Below, piece by piece: positions 1 through 8,646 of a DNA stretch of 23,506 nt. The notes beneath the pieces are model-generated. The model saw nothing but the letters and a program-made list of their open reading frames with translations, did not search any database and had not been told where the DNA came from. Source of the stretch: Scleroderma bovista (taxonomy: Eukaryota; Basidiomycota; Agaricomycetes; Boletales; Sclerodermataceae). Each line of letters begins with the position of its first letter. The stretch's first letter is position 1. The translations under genes were made by a program, and so were the position numbers. The stretch covers positions 1-23,506 of the forward strand of contig JAYMGJ010000795.1 in NCBI GenBank assembly GCA_037178675.1, read 5' to 3'.

Positions 1-622
1 AACCCCTTACAAAGCTCTTACCAGTCCCTTACCAATCCTTGACGAATTCTGCTTACTCCCTTCTCTTTTTGTACTTTAATGCTGTGCCCCCCCATGTATT
101 TAAACCCCTGGGCTCAGCCCAGTGAGGAGAGACCCAATTGCACGAAATTATCCCTCTCTCAGACTCTCTCAATCAGTATCCCTTCAGTCCTTGAGTCCTT
201 GTAGGCTTCAGTGAAGGTCTAAAGGCTCAATATTGTCAAGTTTATCCAAGTTATTCAAGATCTATTCTTACTAGGCTCAAGCGGAGTCTAGGCTTCATAC
301 CAGTCTATCTTCCTTGCCTCTGGACATCAGAGGCATCCCTGCCCCTTTGCTGCACCAACCTCTAGGTGTAGTATTGCTACTTCAGTCTCTGTCAGCCCAA
401 TCCTCGCTTTGACACTTCCTAGGCTTTAGGAAGAGTCCAGACCCCTATCCCCTTCATCATCTATTGCTCCTGTACCCCAGGAGTATCCTGCATCATCATC
501 TGCATCACCCTGTTGGTGTAGATCCCCTTCCCCCCTCCTCAGCACAACCTCTCTGGACACCACGGAGGTAAACCACCACTCACACATTTTTGTAGTCCTT
601 TGTTGGTGTTGTGTTTGGGTTA
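1..622. other. Unassigned, possibly LTR-derived DNA
   Basis: I see no convincing coding region. The stretch is pyrimidine-rich and has a TATA-like tatttaaa near 98-105, followed at once by a perfect 7-bp-arm palindrome, ctgggct-c-agcccag (about 108-122). TATA box, stem and C/T-rich leader resemble the U3/R part of a fungal LTR. Neither a TG start nor a clear CA end with target duplication can be fixed, since the left side may lie outside the window. Calling it an LTR is inference; an ordinary fungal promoter is equally possible. Confidence 0.25.
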
Positions 623-1003
623 TTACTCCGACCCAAATCCACACTTTGACTCACACCATTCCATTAAGTCAGTTAGTTTCCTGTGAGTTTCCTCGAATGA
701 TTTTCCCACTATGACTAGGACAGTGTCGTCTATGAAGGCTAGTGCAGATTCTCCTTTTTCCTTCTTTGCTATGTCTACTAGGTCTGAGTTGTAGATCACG
801 TAGAGCAGCATGGACAACAGGTCTCCTTGTCCGATACCATTTCTTATCTGGAACCATTCTGATTCAAAGTCATCAAACCTCAACTTAGTTTTCCTGTTCT
901 CCAGTAGGTGACCTGTGAAACCAACTATTTCAGGGGGGAGGCATCGTTTCTTCATGTTGTGTAGGAGCTGATCTGTGACTGCATTGGGAAATGCACCTTC
1001 CAT
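623..1003 (-). pseudogene. LINE (non-LTR) reverse transcriptase fragment
   Basis: A 126-residue piece of a non-LTR reverse transcriptase. It begins near EGAFPNAV, where complete enzymes have a D-[IV]-x-GAFP block (catalytic motif A). It continues through GIGQGDLLSMLLYVIYNSDL (the GxxQGxPLSP block) and AFIDDTVLV, the F-[AIV]-DD motif C, followed by the helix KSFEETHRKLTDLMEW typical of basidiomycete LINEs. The conserved Asp of motif A is missing: the sequence reads IFLMEGAFP, so about one codon is lost. Similarity extends upstream in the same frame to about 1060 (VRSSWSC). No endonuclease, RNase H or full RT domain is present, so this is a dead remnant of about one fifth of an ORF2. Confidence 0.8.
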
Positions 1004-1131
1004 CAGGAAAATGGGGAGGAGCTGACATGACCAGCTAGACCTTACAACTACATGTCAACATGATATAGATGGATAATTACTTAGATACAATTATCTACAA
1101 ATATCTTTTCATCATTCAGGTAGTGGCAGAA

Positions 1132-1136
1132 AGGTG
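1132..1136. repeat. Target-site duplication of copia-1, left copy (AGGTG)
   Basis: The five bases AGGTG lie directly before the TGTTGAAG start of the 5' LTR. The same five bases lie directly after the CTTCAACA end of the 3' LTR (7047-7051). A perfect 5-bp duplication is usual for Copia integrases and shows that both ends belong to one insertion. Confidence 0.95.
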
Positions 1137-1424
1137 TGTTGAAGTCGCACGTGCACCTGGCGTAAACTGTCAATGAAGTGCGCACAAGACTGCAACCCAT
1201 ATTAGTGTAGACTTAGTAATAGTCCTCTTTAGACTAGATGTTACATGTCACACATCACACGTCACAGTCACGCATCACACTATTTGTTGTATATAAACAG
1301 CGTTCATCGCTTATATAATATAACAGCTCTTAACCAGCTACCGCTACCATCTCTGGTTGTGCACTCCACCCAACAGGTGAGTTGGAGTAGCAGTTCCTCT
1401 ACGTATATAGGTATTGCTTCAACA
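1137..1424 (+). repeat. copia-1 5' LTR
   Basis: Starts TGTTGAAG and ends CTTCAACA, aligning end to end with the 3' LTR (6772-7046) and the copia-2 LTR (12831-13105). It is 13 bp longer than both because of an expanded CAC/GTCAC-rich stretch near 1243-1276. Many other differences are C/T or G/A changes. Confidence 0.95.
1290..1297 (+). promoter_or_regulatory. TATA box of the copia LTR promoter
   Basis: tatataaa stands about 155 bp into the LTR and is conserved at 6912-6919 and 12971-12978. A second AT-rich block (ttatataatata) follows about 15 bp downstream. This is the likely core promoter for genomic RNA; the start site is not visible from sequence. Confidence 0.6.
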
Positions 1425-1448
1425 GGTTATGAGCCCTGTGAGCGCACT
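1425..1448 (+). other. Primer-binding site, half-tRNA initiator-Met type
   Basis: Immediately after the LTR the sequence reads GGTTATGAGCCCTG. This complements the anticodon stem-loop of initiator tRNA-Met (CAGGGCUCAUAACC), not the CCA-ending 3' tail. Drosophila copia and yeast Ty5 are known to prime from a tRNA-iMet fragment cut in the anticodon loop, and this fits that mechanism. The identical start appears in copia-2 at 13106. Confidence 0.8.
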
Positions 1449-1461
1449 GTGAGCGCACTGT
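1440..1461 (+). repeat. 11-bp tandem duplication overlapping the primer site
   Basis: GAGCGCACTGT occurs twice head to tail (1440-1450, 1451-1461). Copia-2 has one copy. The duplication lies in the distal part of the predicted tRNA-complementary stretch and its downstream flank. Confidence 0.85.
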
Positions 1462-1469
1462 GTGCAGCA

Positions 1470-1514
1470 ATGCACCAGGCAGCGCTCCAGCTCCCTGAGT
1501 GTCACTTTAACTAG
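1470..1514 (+). CDS. Conserved upstream ORF 1 in the copia leader (14 codons)
   Basis: A short ORF starting MHQAALQLPE in the leader ahead of gag. Copia-2 has the same length and stop with two amino-acid changes. It may act as a translational uORF, or simply be conserved because the copies are closely related. No protein function is claimed. Confidence 0.3.
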   Translation: MHQAALQLPECHFN

Positions 1515-1530
1515 CTTGATGCTGTGGACC

Positions 1531-1660
1531 ACAGTGAGCTCCTAGCTGAGCCCCAGCACAGCCACAAGGCGAAGTCGGTTGACAACTTGTGCCAGACAGT
1601 GAGCTCCTAGTTGAGCACCTGTATTGCCCCAGGCGAAGTTCGTCAATGACTTGCACCAAC
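1531..1660 (+). repeat. 65-bp direct repeat in the copia leader (two copies)
   Basis: ACAGTGAGCTCCTAG begins at 1531 and again at 1596, each followed by a diverged GAGC...AGGCGAAGT...ACTTG stretch. The same two-copy structure is present in copia-2 (about 13200-13330), so it predates both insertions. Position between primer site and gag fits a packaging or dimerisation region, but that is inference. Confidence 0.75.
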
Positions 1661-1661
1661 C

Positions 1662-1712
1662 ATGGTGAACATCATTGACGACTTGCGCTGGCATGACCTA
1701 GTCATGAGTTAG
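1662..1712 (+). CDS. Conserved upstream ORF 2 in the copia leader (16 codons)
   Basis: ATG in a good context (accaaccATGg) opens a 16-codon ORF beginning MVNIIDDLRWHDLVMS. The copia-2 version has exactly the same length and identical last seven residues. A second frame across the same bases holds a two-codon ORF (ATG ACC TAG), and the ATG AGT TAG end forms another. These would hinder scanning ribosomes before gag. Confidence 0.35.
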   Translation: MVNIIDDLRWHDLVMS

Positions 1713-1818
1713 CTGTTGACAGAAGTGCTTTCACTAGCACTCAGGTGTTTCTTCTTTTCTTGCTTGTCCGTTGTCGCATTCACTTGCTGACTTCATTGAC
1801 TCCCAACAGAACATCACC

Positions 1819-3342
1819 ATGTCCAGCACTCTCGACAAGATGGTTCCCATGTTCACTGGCTCCAACTGGCAGCAGTGGCATACCTCTATGCAGGCCTACC
1901 TTTGGGCACAAGGCCAATGGTACATTTATTTGATGACACAACCCGCTGACAGCCATGACAACCAAAAGGAGTGGGATGACAACATCAAGAGAGTGCTAGG
2001 TAATATCACCTTGTGCCTTGCCCCCTCAATTCAAGTTGCCATTTCCGAACTTGCGTCCGTCAAGGAAGTATGGGACCACCTTAAGAAGAACTTCGGCGCC
2101 CTCAGTATCAGTTCTGCTTATGCTGAGCTTAGCAAGCTCCTGGCCACCAACATTCCCACTGGCTCCCATCCCGCTCCTGCCATTACGAAGTTGCTTAGCC
2201 ACTTCACCTACTATCTCAAGGATGCTGGCTTTGAGTTCCCTGCCCCTGTGCAGGCGATGATTATTCTTTGCAAGCTCCCTCCCACCATGGAGGTCGTAGC
2301 TCAGATCCTCAGCCAGACATCGCCGGATGAGATCAAGAATCTCAAGCCCAACGGGATCGTCAAAGCTGCTATGCTCTCATTCGAGCAGAAAGGCACCTCT
2401 TCCCACGCTGGTGGTAAGGGCCCCCAGGCCAACAAGCTTAGCACTGTGAAGGGCAAGCCGGCTGACCCCAAGTTCACCCAGCAGCAGCAGCAAGGCAGGT
2501 CCAACGGCGATACAAGTGGAAACGCTCCTGCCCAAGGACAGGGAGGCCGAACTTGACGTGGTGGCAAGAAGGCTCGCGCTCGCTGTGAGAACGCCCAACA
2601 GGCTGCCTTCACCACATACGTCCACTACAATGGACCAGAGTTCACCGTCGATCCCCGTGCTTTGGCTCACACTCCTGGTGCTGCCCACTACAGCCCCCCT
2701 GCATTTGAAAATACTATCAAGGCCTTTGATTTGGCACACCGTCTGGGGGTAGAGCCCTCCTGCCAGACCATCTGCACCCTCAACCAAGTTGTGTCGATGG
2801 CCAGTGCGAACCTGGACCAGCCCAAGGCCAGTCCCTCCTTGCTGAAGCGCCCTCGTCTTGAGGAGCACATCACAATGTATGAGGAGGATGCCATCTCCCT
2901 AGGGGATGATGAACCCTTCACCCACAAGCCCTTCGCCGACAATGAATTCGACGAAATTGACACGATGGTCCTCAACCACTACAACACAACATCAATGGTG
3001 ATGGGCGTGGAGGCCAGCCTCTTCAGGCAAGTACCTTCTGCACACGTGCTGACCGACACTGACATGCTCCCTTTACATGTGTGCTTTACGCCGTCACTGT
3101 ATATAGCGAGTAGTACCTACAATATGTCATGTCGTGTCCCCTCAAGCAATGCATATATCTGTTCGTGTTTGGATGATGTGCGCTGTGCTGGCTGTAAGGG
3201 AAAAATGATTGACGATAGCGAATTATCTGGTGCCTTCTGGCTACTAGACTCTGGCGCATCACGCCACTTCACCAGTGACATAGGCAATTTCGCCTCCTAC
3301 AACGTGCTAAAGCGAGCGCACTACACCAAAACGGCAATGTAG
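1819..3342 (+). pseudogene. copia-1 Gag and protease segment
   Basis: Start chosen at ATG 1819 (catcaccATG). Residues 1 to about 150 are a Copia-type capsid domain (UBN2-like), beginning with FTGSNWQQWHTSMQAYL, followed by a Gln-rich linker (CAG run near 2479). There is no CCHC zinc knuckle. Instead a Cys cluster, ICSCLDDVRCAGC, lies just before the aspartic protease active site LLDSGASRHF near 3242. TGA 2554-2556 interrupts the frame where copia-2 has CGA (Arg). The frame ends early at 3342 because ACGGCAATGTAGC replaces ACGGCTAATGGTGTAGC of copia-2, a net loss of 4 nt. Otherwise the frame is open. Confidence 0.9.
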
Positions 3343-6300
3343 CACTAATTGCTGGCATTGGCATGGTATTACTCCGGTGCCTAGACCACAACTCAGGGGA
3401 TGAGAAAGTTATCACACTCACCCAAGTGCTCCATATGCCAGGCGCTACTGCACACCTTATTTCTATGGGCAAAATGCTCCAGCGTAACTACAAAGTCACT
3501 GGCAATAAGCAAGGCATTAGCCTCATTCATAAAGCTGAATGCCTATGGTTTGGGCCAGACCCAGAAGACGATCACAACATCATTTTCAGGATTAGATCTA
3601 TCCCGATAATTAGATGTAACTATATCGCCTCCGTGAGCAAAGTCGATTATGACATTATGCACTGGAGATTCGGGCACCCCTCAAAGGAAGTACTCCAACG
3701 CGTGCAAAAACATACACAGCGCTTCCTGGAGATCCACTTTCCTACTGAGGACTGTGTTTGCCTTGGATGTGCTCTTGGCAAGATGCCCAATCGAGCTTTC
3801 CCAGAGAACGAAAGACGTGCTTCCAAGCCCTTCGAGCTGGCGCACTCTGATCTCAAATCCTTCCTGGTTATGTCGTACCGGAAATTCAAATATGTTATCA
3901 CCTTCTACGATGACTATACCTCTCACACCCGGACTATGCCTCTTCACTCCAAAGCTGCAGCAATTACGGCTGCCAAAGATTTCCTCGAAATGGTGCGCGT
4001 CCAACATGATATGCACGTCATTGGATGGATGTCCGATGCCGGTGGAGAGTATAAATCTGATCTGTTTGATTGAGCACTCCTTGAGAAAGGAATTAAAATA
4101 TATCAAAGTGCTCCAAGAACCCCCATGCAAAATGGCCGTGCTGAGCGTTTAGGGCGCACTCTCATGGATAAAGCTGAGTCTATGCAGCATCAAGCCTGCA
4201 TTCCTGACTCCTGGTGGGAATTTGCGTTCGCTCACGCAACCCACATTTACAACCATACTCCAGTAGCTCGCCTGCAATGGCACACCCCCCATGAAATGCT
4301 TAAGGGGAAGATGCCTAACATCGACCACCTCCGTGTATTTGGCTGTGGAGCCTTTGTCTATCTCCCAGCCTTGGCTTGAGCAAATAAGATGGCTCTCAAG
4401 TCGGAGCTTATGACTTATGTTGGTGTTGCCCCTGGCAATGAGCACAACTTTTTGTTTATGTGCTCCACCAATGCAGTGTTCACCGCTGCTCATGCTGTCT
4501 TTGATGAGCATCACTTCCCTTGCTGCCCCAAAAACAGGTGCGAACCTCTCGGGAACCCTTTTGGAAGGGTAAATCCAAAACCTACCACTGATCGACCAGG
4601 GAATCCCCCTGATGATATCGACAGTGATGACAATGTGGAACACGACCATGGCTACCCACATCCCCAAGCACAGGATGATGATCCAAAGCACAAGGAACCC
4701 GAGGCTCCTGAGGAAGAGCCTAATCAAATAAATCCTCCCTGTACGCCATCTCCAGTGCCTCCACCGGCACTGAGAATGCCTTCACTGGCTAGAAACCCAC
4801 CACCTCCAGCACCACAGCACCCTGGCTGAGCTGAACGCTGCCAGAATGCGCCACAACCTCCTGCAGTGAATATCCCTGCCTGCCCCCAATGTGAACGTAG
4901 AGAGCCATTGTGCCCTGGTAATGTGTATGGTGAGCGGTGACATCCTGTCGAGCAACTCCAGGATATCAAAAGTGCCTCTCGATGGTGAGAAACAGTGGGT
5001 GAGGCCCCTAGGCCCCCACAACCGGACACACCAGACCATGTTCCTGGTGGTTTCCCCGACACCTCTGCAACACCCAGTGAGGAAGATGTGCAAAAGATGT
5101 GTGAGGAAGGGGGAGCAAACCTAGTCCGTTTCCTGATGGGCAAAGCTCTCACAACCAGCGAGCCTCAATATGAGAGCGTCCACAACTGGTCCTACAAGGA
5201 CATCACTTGCTTACCCCAAGCTGAGCAGAAACTCTGGCGATTTGCTTGCCAAGAAGAACTCAATGTGCTGCGAAAGCGCAAAGTCTTTGAGCTAGTTGAC
5301 CGTCCCCAAGACCAGAAGGTCATTAAGAATCAATGGGTCTTTGACGTGAAGTTAGATGGCCACAAGAAAGCCCACTTAGTAGCGAAAGGCTTCTCCCAGG
5401 TCGAGGGATTAGATTTCGACCAGGTCTTCTCACCAGTCGTGTGCTTTGAAACAGTGTGCCTCATGCTTGCGCTTGCCGCACTTGAGAATTGGTATATCAC
5501 TGGACTCGACGTTTGGAGCGCCTACTTGTATGGCAAGCTCGATGAAGAAATCTACATGGAACAACCTGAAGGGTTTGCAGTTCCCAGGCAAGAGTGCAAA
5601 GTGCTCCACCTCTGGTGTGCCCTCTATGGCCTCAAACAGGCTGGCCTAGCTTGGTGGCGCACACTCGATGAGTCTCTCAAAGAGCTCAGGTTTGAGCGCC
5701 TCAAATCTGAAGCAGGCATCTTCTTCTACAAGAAGAAAGGCACCAACACCATCATTGGTATTATCTACATTGACGATGCACTATTCTGCGGCCCTAACAA
5801 AGCTGTTGTTGATGCCATCAAAGCGCAGTTCATGTGCAAATGGGAGTGCAGAGACCTTGGAGAACCTAAGGAGTTCCTCTGTATGCGAATCACTCACAAA
5901 GGTCGTGCTATCCACCTGGATCAATGTGTGTACCTCCAAAAGGTCGTCGAACGCTGCAGCATGCTCAATGCAAAGTCCGCAAGCACCCCACTGCCGGCTG
6001 GCTACTATGCCGCCAAAAATACAGAGCCTGTTGATGTGGAACTCTGCTCCCGTTTCCAGACGGTTATTGGGTCCCTCCTGTACCTTATGTTAGGCACTAG
6101 ACCCGACATTGCTTTTGCAGTCACCCATCTTTTGTGCCATGCCGCGAATCCATCCCAGGACCACCTCAACAAAGCACTTTATATCTGTTGCTATTTAATT
6201 GGGACACCTACATACTCCCTAGTGTACAATGGTGGATCTGGTGCTGGCCTGATTGCATGCACAGACTCAGATTGGGGATCAGACCCTACCTCTCGCCTCT

Positions 6301-6725
6301 CACAAACAGGTTTCTACCTGAAGCTTGCAGATGGCTTGATCAGTTGGACTTCTCGTGTGCAGAAGACTATTGTGTACTCGTCCACTGAGGCCGAATACAT
6401 GGCTTTGAGCGATTGCGCTTGCCAAGTTACCTGGATTCGAAGTTTGCTCGGTGAGCTTGGCTATAAGCTGAAAGCTATCCCGATTTGTGGTGATAATCAG
6501 GGGTCCATATTCATGGCATCCAACCCTGTAATGGAGCCTCGCTCCAAGCACATCGACATCTGCTACCATGGAATCCGCGAGTCAGTCGCGAAAGGTAACG
6601 TGGAACTATTCTTCATTGATGGTGCTGAGAATCCCACCGATCTGCTCACCAAGAACTTACCCCGCAAGAAATTTGCGAAGTTTAGAGCTCAACTAGGCTT
6701 ACAGTTTCCCTCTGGCAGCATCTAG
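3339..6725 (+). pseudogene. copia-1 Pol: integrase, reverse transcriptase, RNase H
   Basis: In domain order: GAG-pre-integrase zinc-binding region (HWRFGHPSKEVL, later CLGCALGK); integrase core with first Asp in HSDLKSF, second in SDAGGEY and Glu in NGRAERLGRTL; an acidic, Pro-rich linker (4570-4990); Copia-type RT (RVT_2) from about 5270, with NQWVFDVK, LDVWSAYLYG and catalytic YIDD at about 5770; RNase H with CTDSDWGSD, SSTEAEYMAL and the SKHIDICYH/DLLTKNL end. YIDD in place of the common YVDD is a mild variant. TGA stops fall at 4071, 4377 (where family members usually have Arg before ANK), 4827, 4938 and 4986, all before or within the linker. RT and RNase H are uninterrupted to TAG 6723. 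Confidence 0.92.
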
Positions 6726-6760
6726 TGCCTTATTCGCTGAAGTGCTCTACATGCAGCACA

Positions 6761-6771
6761 GTGAGGGGGAG
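6761..6771 (+). other. Polypurine tract of copia-1
   Basis: gtgagggggag directly abuts the TG of the 3' LTR. A purine run in this place is the standard primer for plus-strand DNA synthesis in LTR retrotransposons. Confidence 0.8.
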
Positions 6772-7046
6772 TGTTGAAGTCACATGTGCACCTGGTGTAA
6801 ACCATCGACAAAGTGCGCACAAGACTGCGACCCATATTAGTGTAGACTTAGTAATAGTCCTCTTTAGACTAGATGTTACATGTCACACGTCACATGTCAC
6901 ACTATTTGTTGTATATAAACAGTGTTCATCGCTTATATAATATAACAGCTCTTAACCAGCTACTGCTACCATCTCTGGTTGTGCACTCCACCCAACAGGT
7001 GAGTTGGAGTAGCAGTTCCTCTACGTATATAGGTATTGCTTCAACA
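6772..7046 (+). repeat. copia-1 3' LTR
   Basis: 275 bp, TGTTGAAG to CTTCAACA. Same length as the copia-2 LTR and lacking the 13-bp expansion of its own 5' LTR, so that expansion arose after insertion or came by conversion. Confidence 0.95.
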
Positions 7047-7051
7047 AGGTG
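7047..7051. repeat. Target-site duplication of copia-1, right copy (AGGTG)
   Basis: Matches 1132-1136 exactly and directly follows the 3' LTR. Confidence 0.95.
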
Positions 7052-7128
7052 CTTATTTGATGTACTAACATCAGAAAGATGGCTTGGTGATAAGGGTATA
7101 TAACTACAGACTAACTTTTTGAGGGTGT

Positions 7129-8115
7129 ACCAGTTGTTATCATTGAGCACTTGGTCTGTCATTCATTGATAATGCACATGCCAGAATTCCACTACTTTGG
7201 GAAATAAATATCTAGTGATATGTCAAGTCTGGGTCTACTCTGGTAGGGGGTCCGGTCAGGTCCGGATGGAAATGGACGAAGGGAGAGGGCAGAGGGCTCG
7301 ACAAGAGATTAGTCCGGCTGGAGTTGGTGACCGTTTGGATTCAACGACTAAGGACAACGAGCGTTGATCCCTTGCATAGGTTCCAGTCAAGAAGGGGAGA
7401 CAGAGACAGAGACAGAGATGGACAAGATCAGGAGTAGAGACTATGGTTGATTTCAGACTGAGGTCTACAAGGTAAACTAGAGGGTACTTATACTAAGTAG
7501 AAACTAGGGTCGAGTACATACGGTGACAAGTAAACAACCTAATAGCGGACAAGGGATGACCAGAGTTAGGACTAGGTCAGGTCCGGTGAAAATAAAGTCA
7601 GGACCGGGTAAAATAAATCAGGTCCAGTGAAAATGCTACAAGGTATAGGATATATCAAGTTCACGGAGAACTCACGTCAAGGCAGGGTAGACGGTGAGGT
7701 GTAGTAAGAGCGAATGGAGTATAGACCAAGGGTCATAGTTAGCGGAAGGTTATCTGCACGACTGTGACCGGAGTAACTGAGAACGACCAGAGTTGAGCTA
7801 TGGGGCTGCAATGTGACCGGAGTAACCGGATAAGATCCGGAGTTGGACATGGTCGTAACATGATATCATCATGTCATCCTGTGATCATTTATAACATTTG
7901 TTGACCAGACACTTATCATATAGCACTCAGTCAGCCATTTATTGATAGTGCGTGTATAAGAATTTTATTACCCTGAGAAAGGAATATTTAGTGATATCAC
8001 CATGACATCCTGTGACCATTCTATAACATTTGTTGCCTAGACAATTATCATTTAGCACTGAACCTGCCATTCATTAATGATGTGTATGTAATAATTTTAT
8101 TACTCTAAAAATGAT
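7129..8115. repeat. 131-bp AT-rich tandem repeat, about three copies, split by a solo LTR
   Basis: TGATATCA begins units at 7861 and 7992, a period of 131 bp. Each carries atgacatcctgtga-like, cataacatttgttg-like, agcactn-cattcattgat-like and attttattac-like blocks. A third, leftmost partial copy occupies about 7129-7220 (ttgttatcattgagcac to tctagtgata). The solo LTR at 7221-7860 sits inside the array, so the array is older than that insertion. No coding potential is seen. Confidence 0.75.
7221..7860 (+). mobile_element. Solo LTR A (640 bp), same family as LTRs B and C
   Basis: Begins TGTCAAGTC and ends GTAACA, flanked by perfect 5-bp duplications TGATA (7216-7220 and 7861-7865). No internal domain or second LTR remains, so it is the product of LTR-LTR recombination. 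Shared blocks such as tacggtgacaagtaaac, gggatg and multiple CCGGAGT motifs relate it to the 1.2-kb LTRs at 8647-10133 and 10613-11841, of which it is a shorter, diverged relative. A short GACAGA microsatellite lies at about 7398-7416. The parent is probably Gypsy-like, but LTRs alone cannot prove that. Confidence 0.9.
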
Positions 8116-8559
8116 ATATCTAATAATATATTGTGTCCAATGCTGCAATGCATACTATGTTTTGCTCAATACTCACTTATTCTCATGTGTTTTACATAAA
8201 TATTCCATGTTTATTTTCCAGGGCAATACACAGGTGGTACACCAGATACATACAATCACCTTGTGTGCAAGGTTACTGCAGGTAGAAGTTGGTTGGCTTT
8301 TTTTCATCATCCACATGTATGATGTTTTCAATCACCAATGCTAACATTCACTGGCATGATTCCTGTAAATGAGGTGATTTGCTGTCAATGGTGGTTATCT
8401 CATTTACAAGGTCAGTCCAGGTCAAGACTATTTGCATTCCATTTCAGTACCAGTGCTTGCAGCACACAATAATGGTTATTATGTCCTTTTATCATGAGAG
8501 GACAAACAACATAAAATAATTGTCATAAATGATACAAGAAGTTGGATAATTAACTATGC
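8116..8559. other. Unassigned DNA downstream of the KOW gene
   Basis: AT-rich, with no repeat or RNA gene recognised. A plus-strand stretch from about 8222 reads open for 33 codons behind a ttttccag acceptor-like site (starting GQYTGGTPDTYNH) and ends at TGA. It could be an exon remnant of an unidentified gene, but it matches nothing I recognise. The first 3' sequence of the minus-strand KOW gene also falls here. Confidence 0.4.
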
Positions 8560-8646
8560 TCAAGCATCAATAACCCAGCAAGTATCATTCAAAGGCAGTG
8601 AAGTCCCATTGTAAAGTATGACCATTGGTGGCTGTTGCCTGGTCTT
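8560..8646 (-). pseudogene. KOW gene, last codons beyond LTR C
   Basis: Removing LTR C and one copy of its GTCTT duplication joins ...HYVKQCKT to RQQPPMVILYNG and on to CWVIDA, ending at TGA 8562-8560. The join is in frame and the ending fits the family pattern (hydrophobic strand, then C-[LW]-V-x-x-A). This confirms that LTR C entered an exon. Confidence 0.7.

Larger units (their letters stand above)
1137..7046 (+). mobile_element. copia-1, full-length Ty1/Copia LTR retrotransposon (degenerate)
   Basis: A 5,910-bp element with 288-bp and 275-bp LTRs, each bounded by the 8-bp inverted ends TGTTGAAG/CTTCAACA, and flanked by AGGTG duplications. Internal order is primer site, leader, Gag, protease, integrase, reverse transcriptase, RNase H. 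Integrase before RT defines the Copia (Pseudoviridae) order. Gag and Pol appear to have been one open frame of about 1,636 codons (ATG 1819 to TAG 6723-6725). That frame is now broken by a net 4-nt loss near 3336 and TGA stops at 2554, 4071, 4377, 4827, 4938 and 4986. RT and RNase H (4995-6725) remain fully open. The copy cannot make an intact polyprotein but could be moved in trans. Confidence 0.95.

Noticed and set aside
1245..1514. 89-codon frame over the LTR and leader
   Set aside because: It spans the LTR promoter, the primer site and uORF 1. Similar frames in the other LTRs end elsewhere, so it is not a gene.
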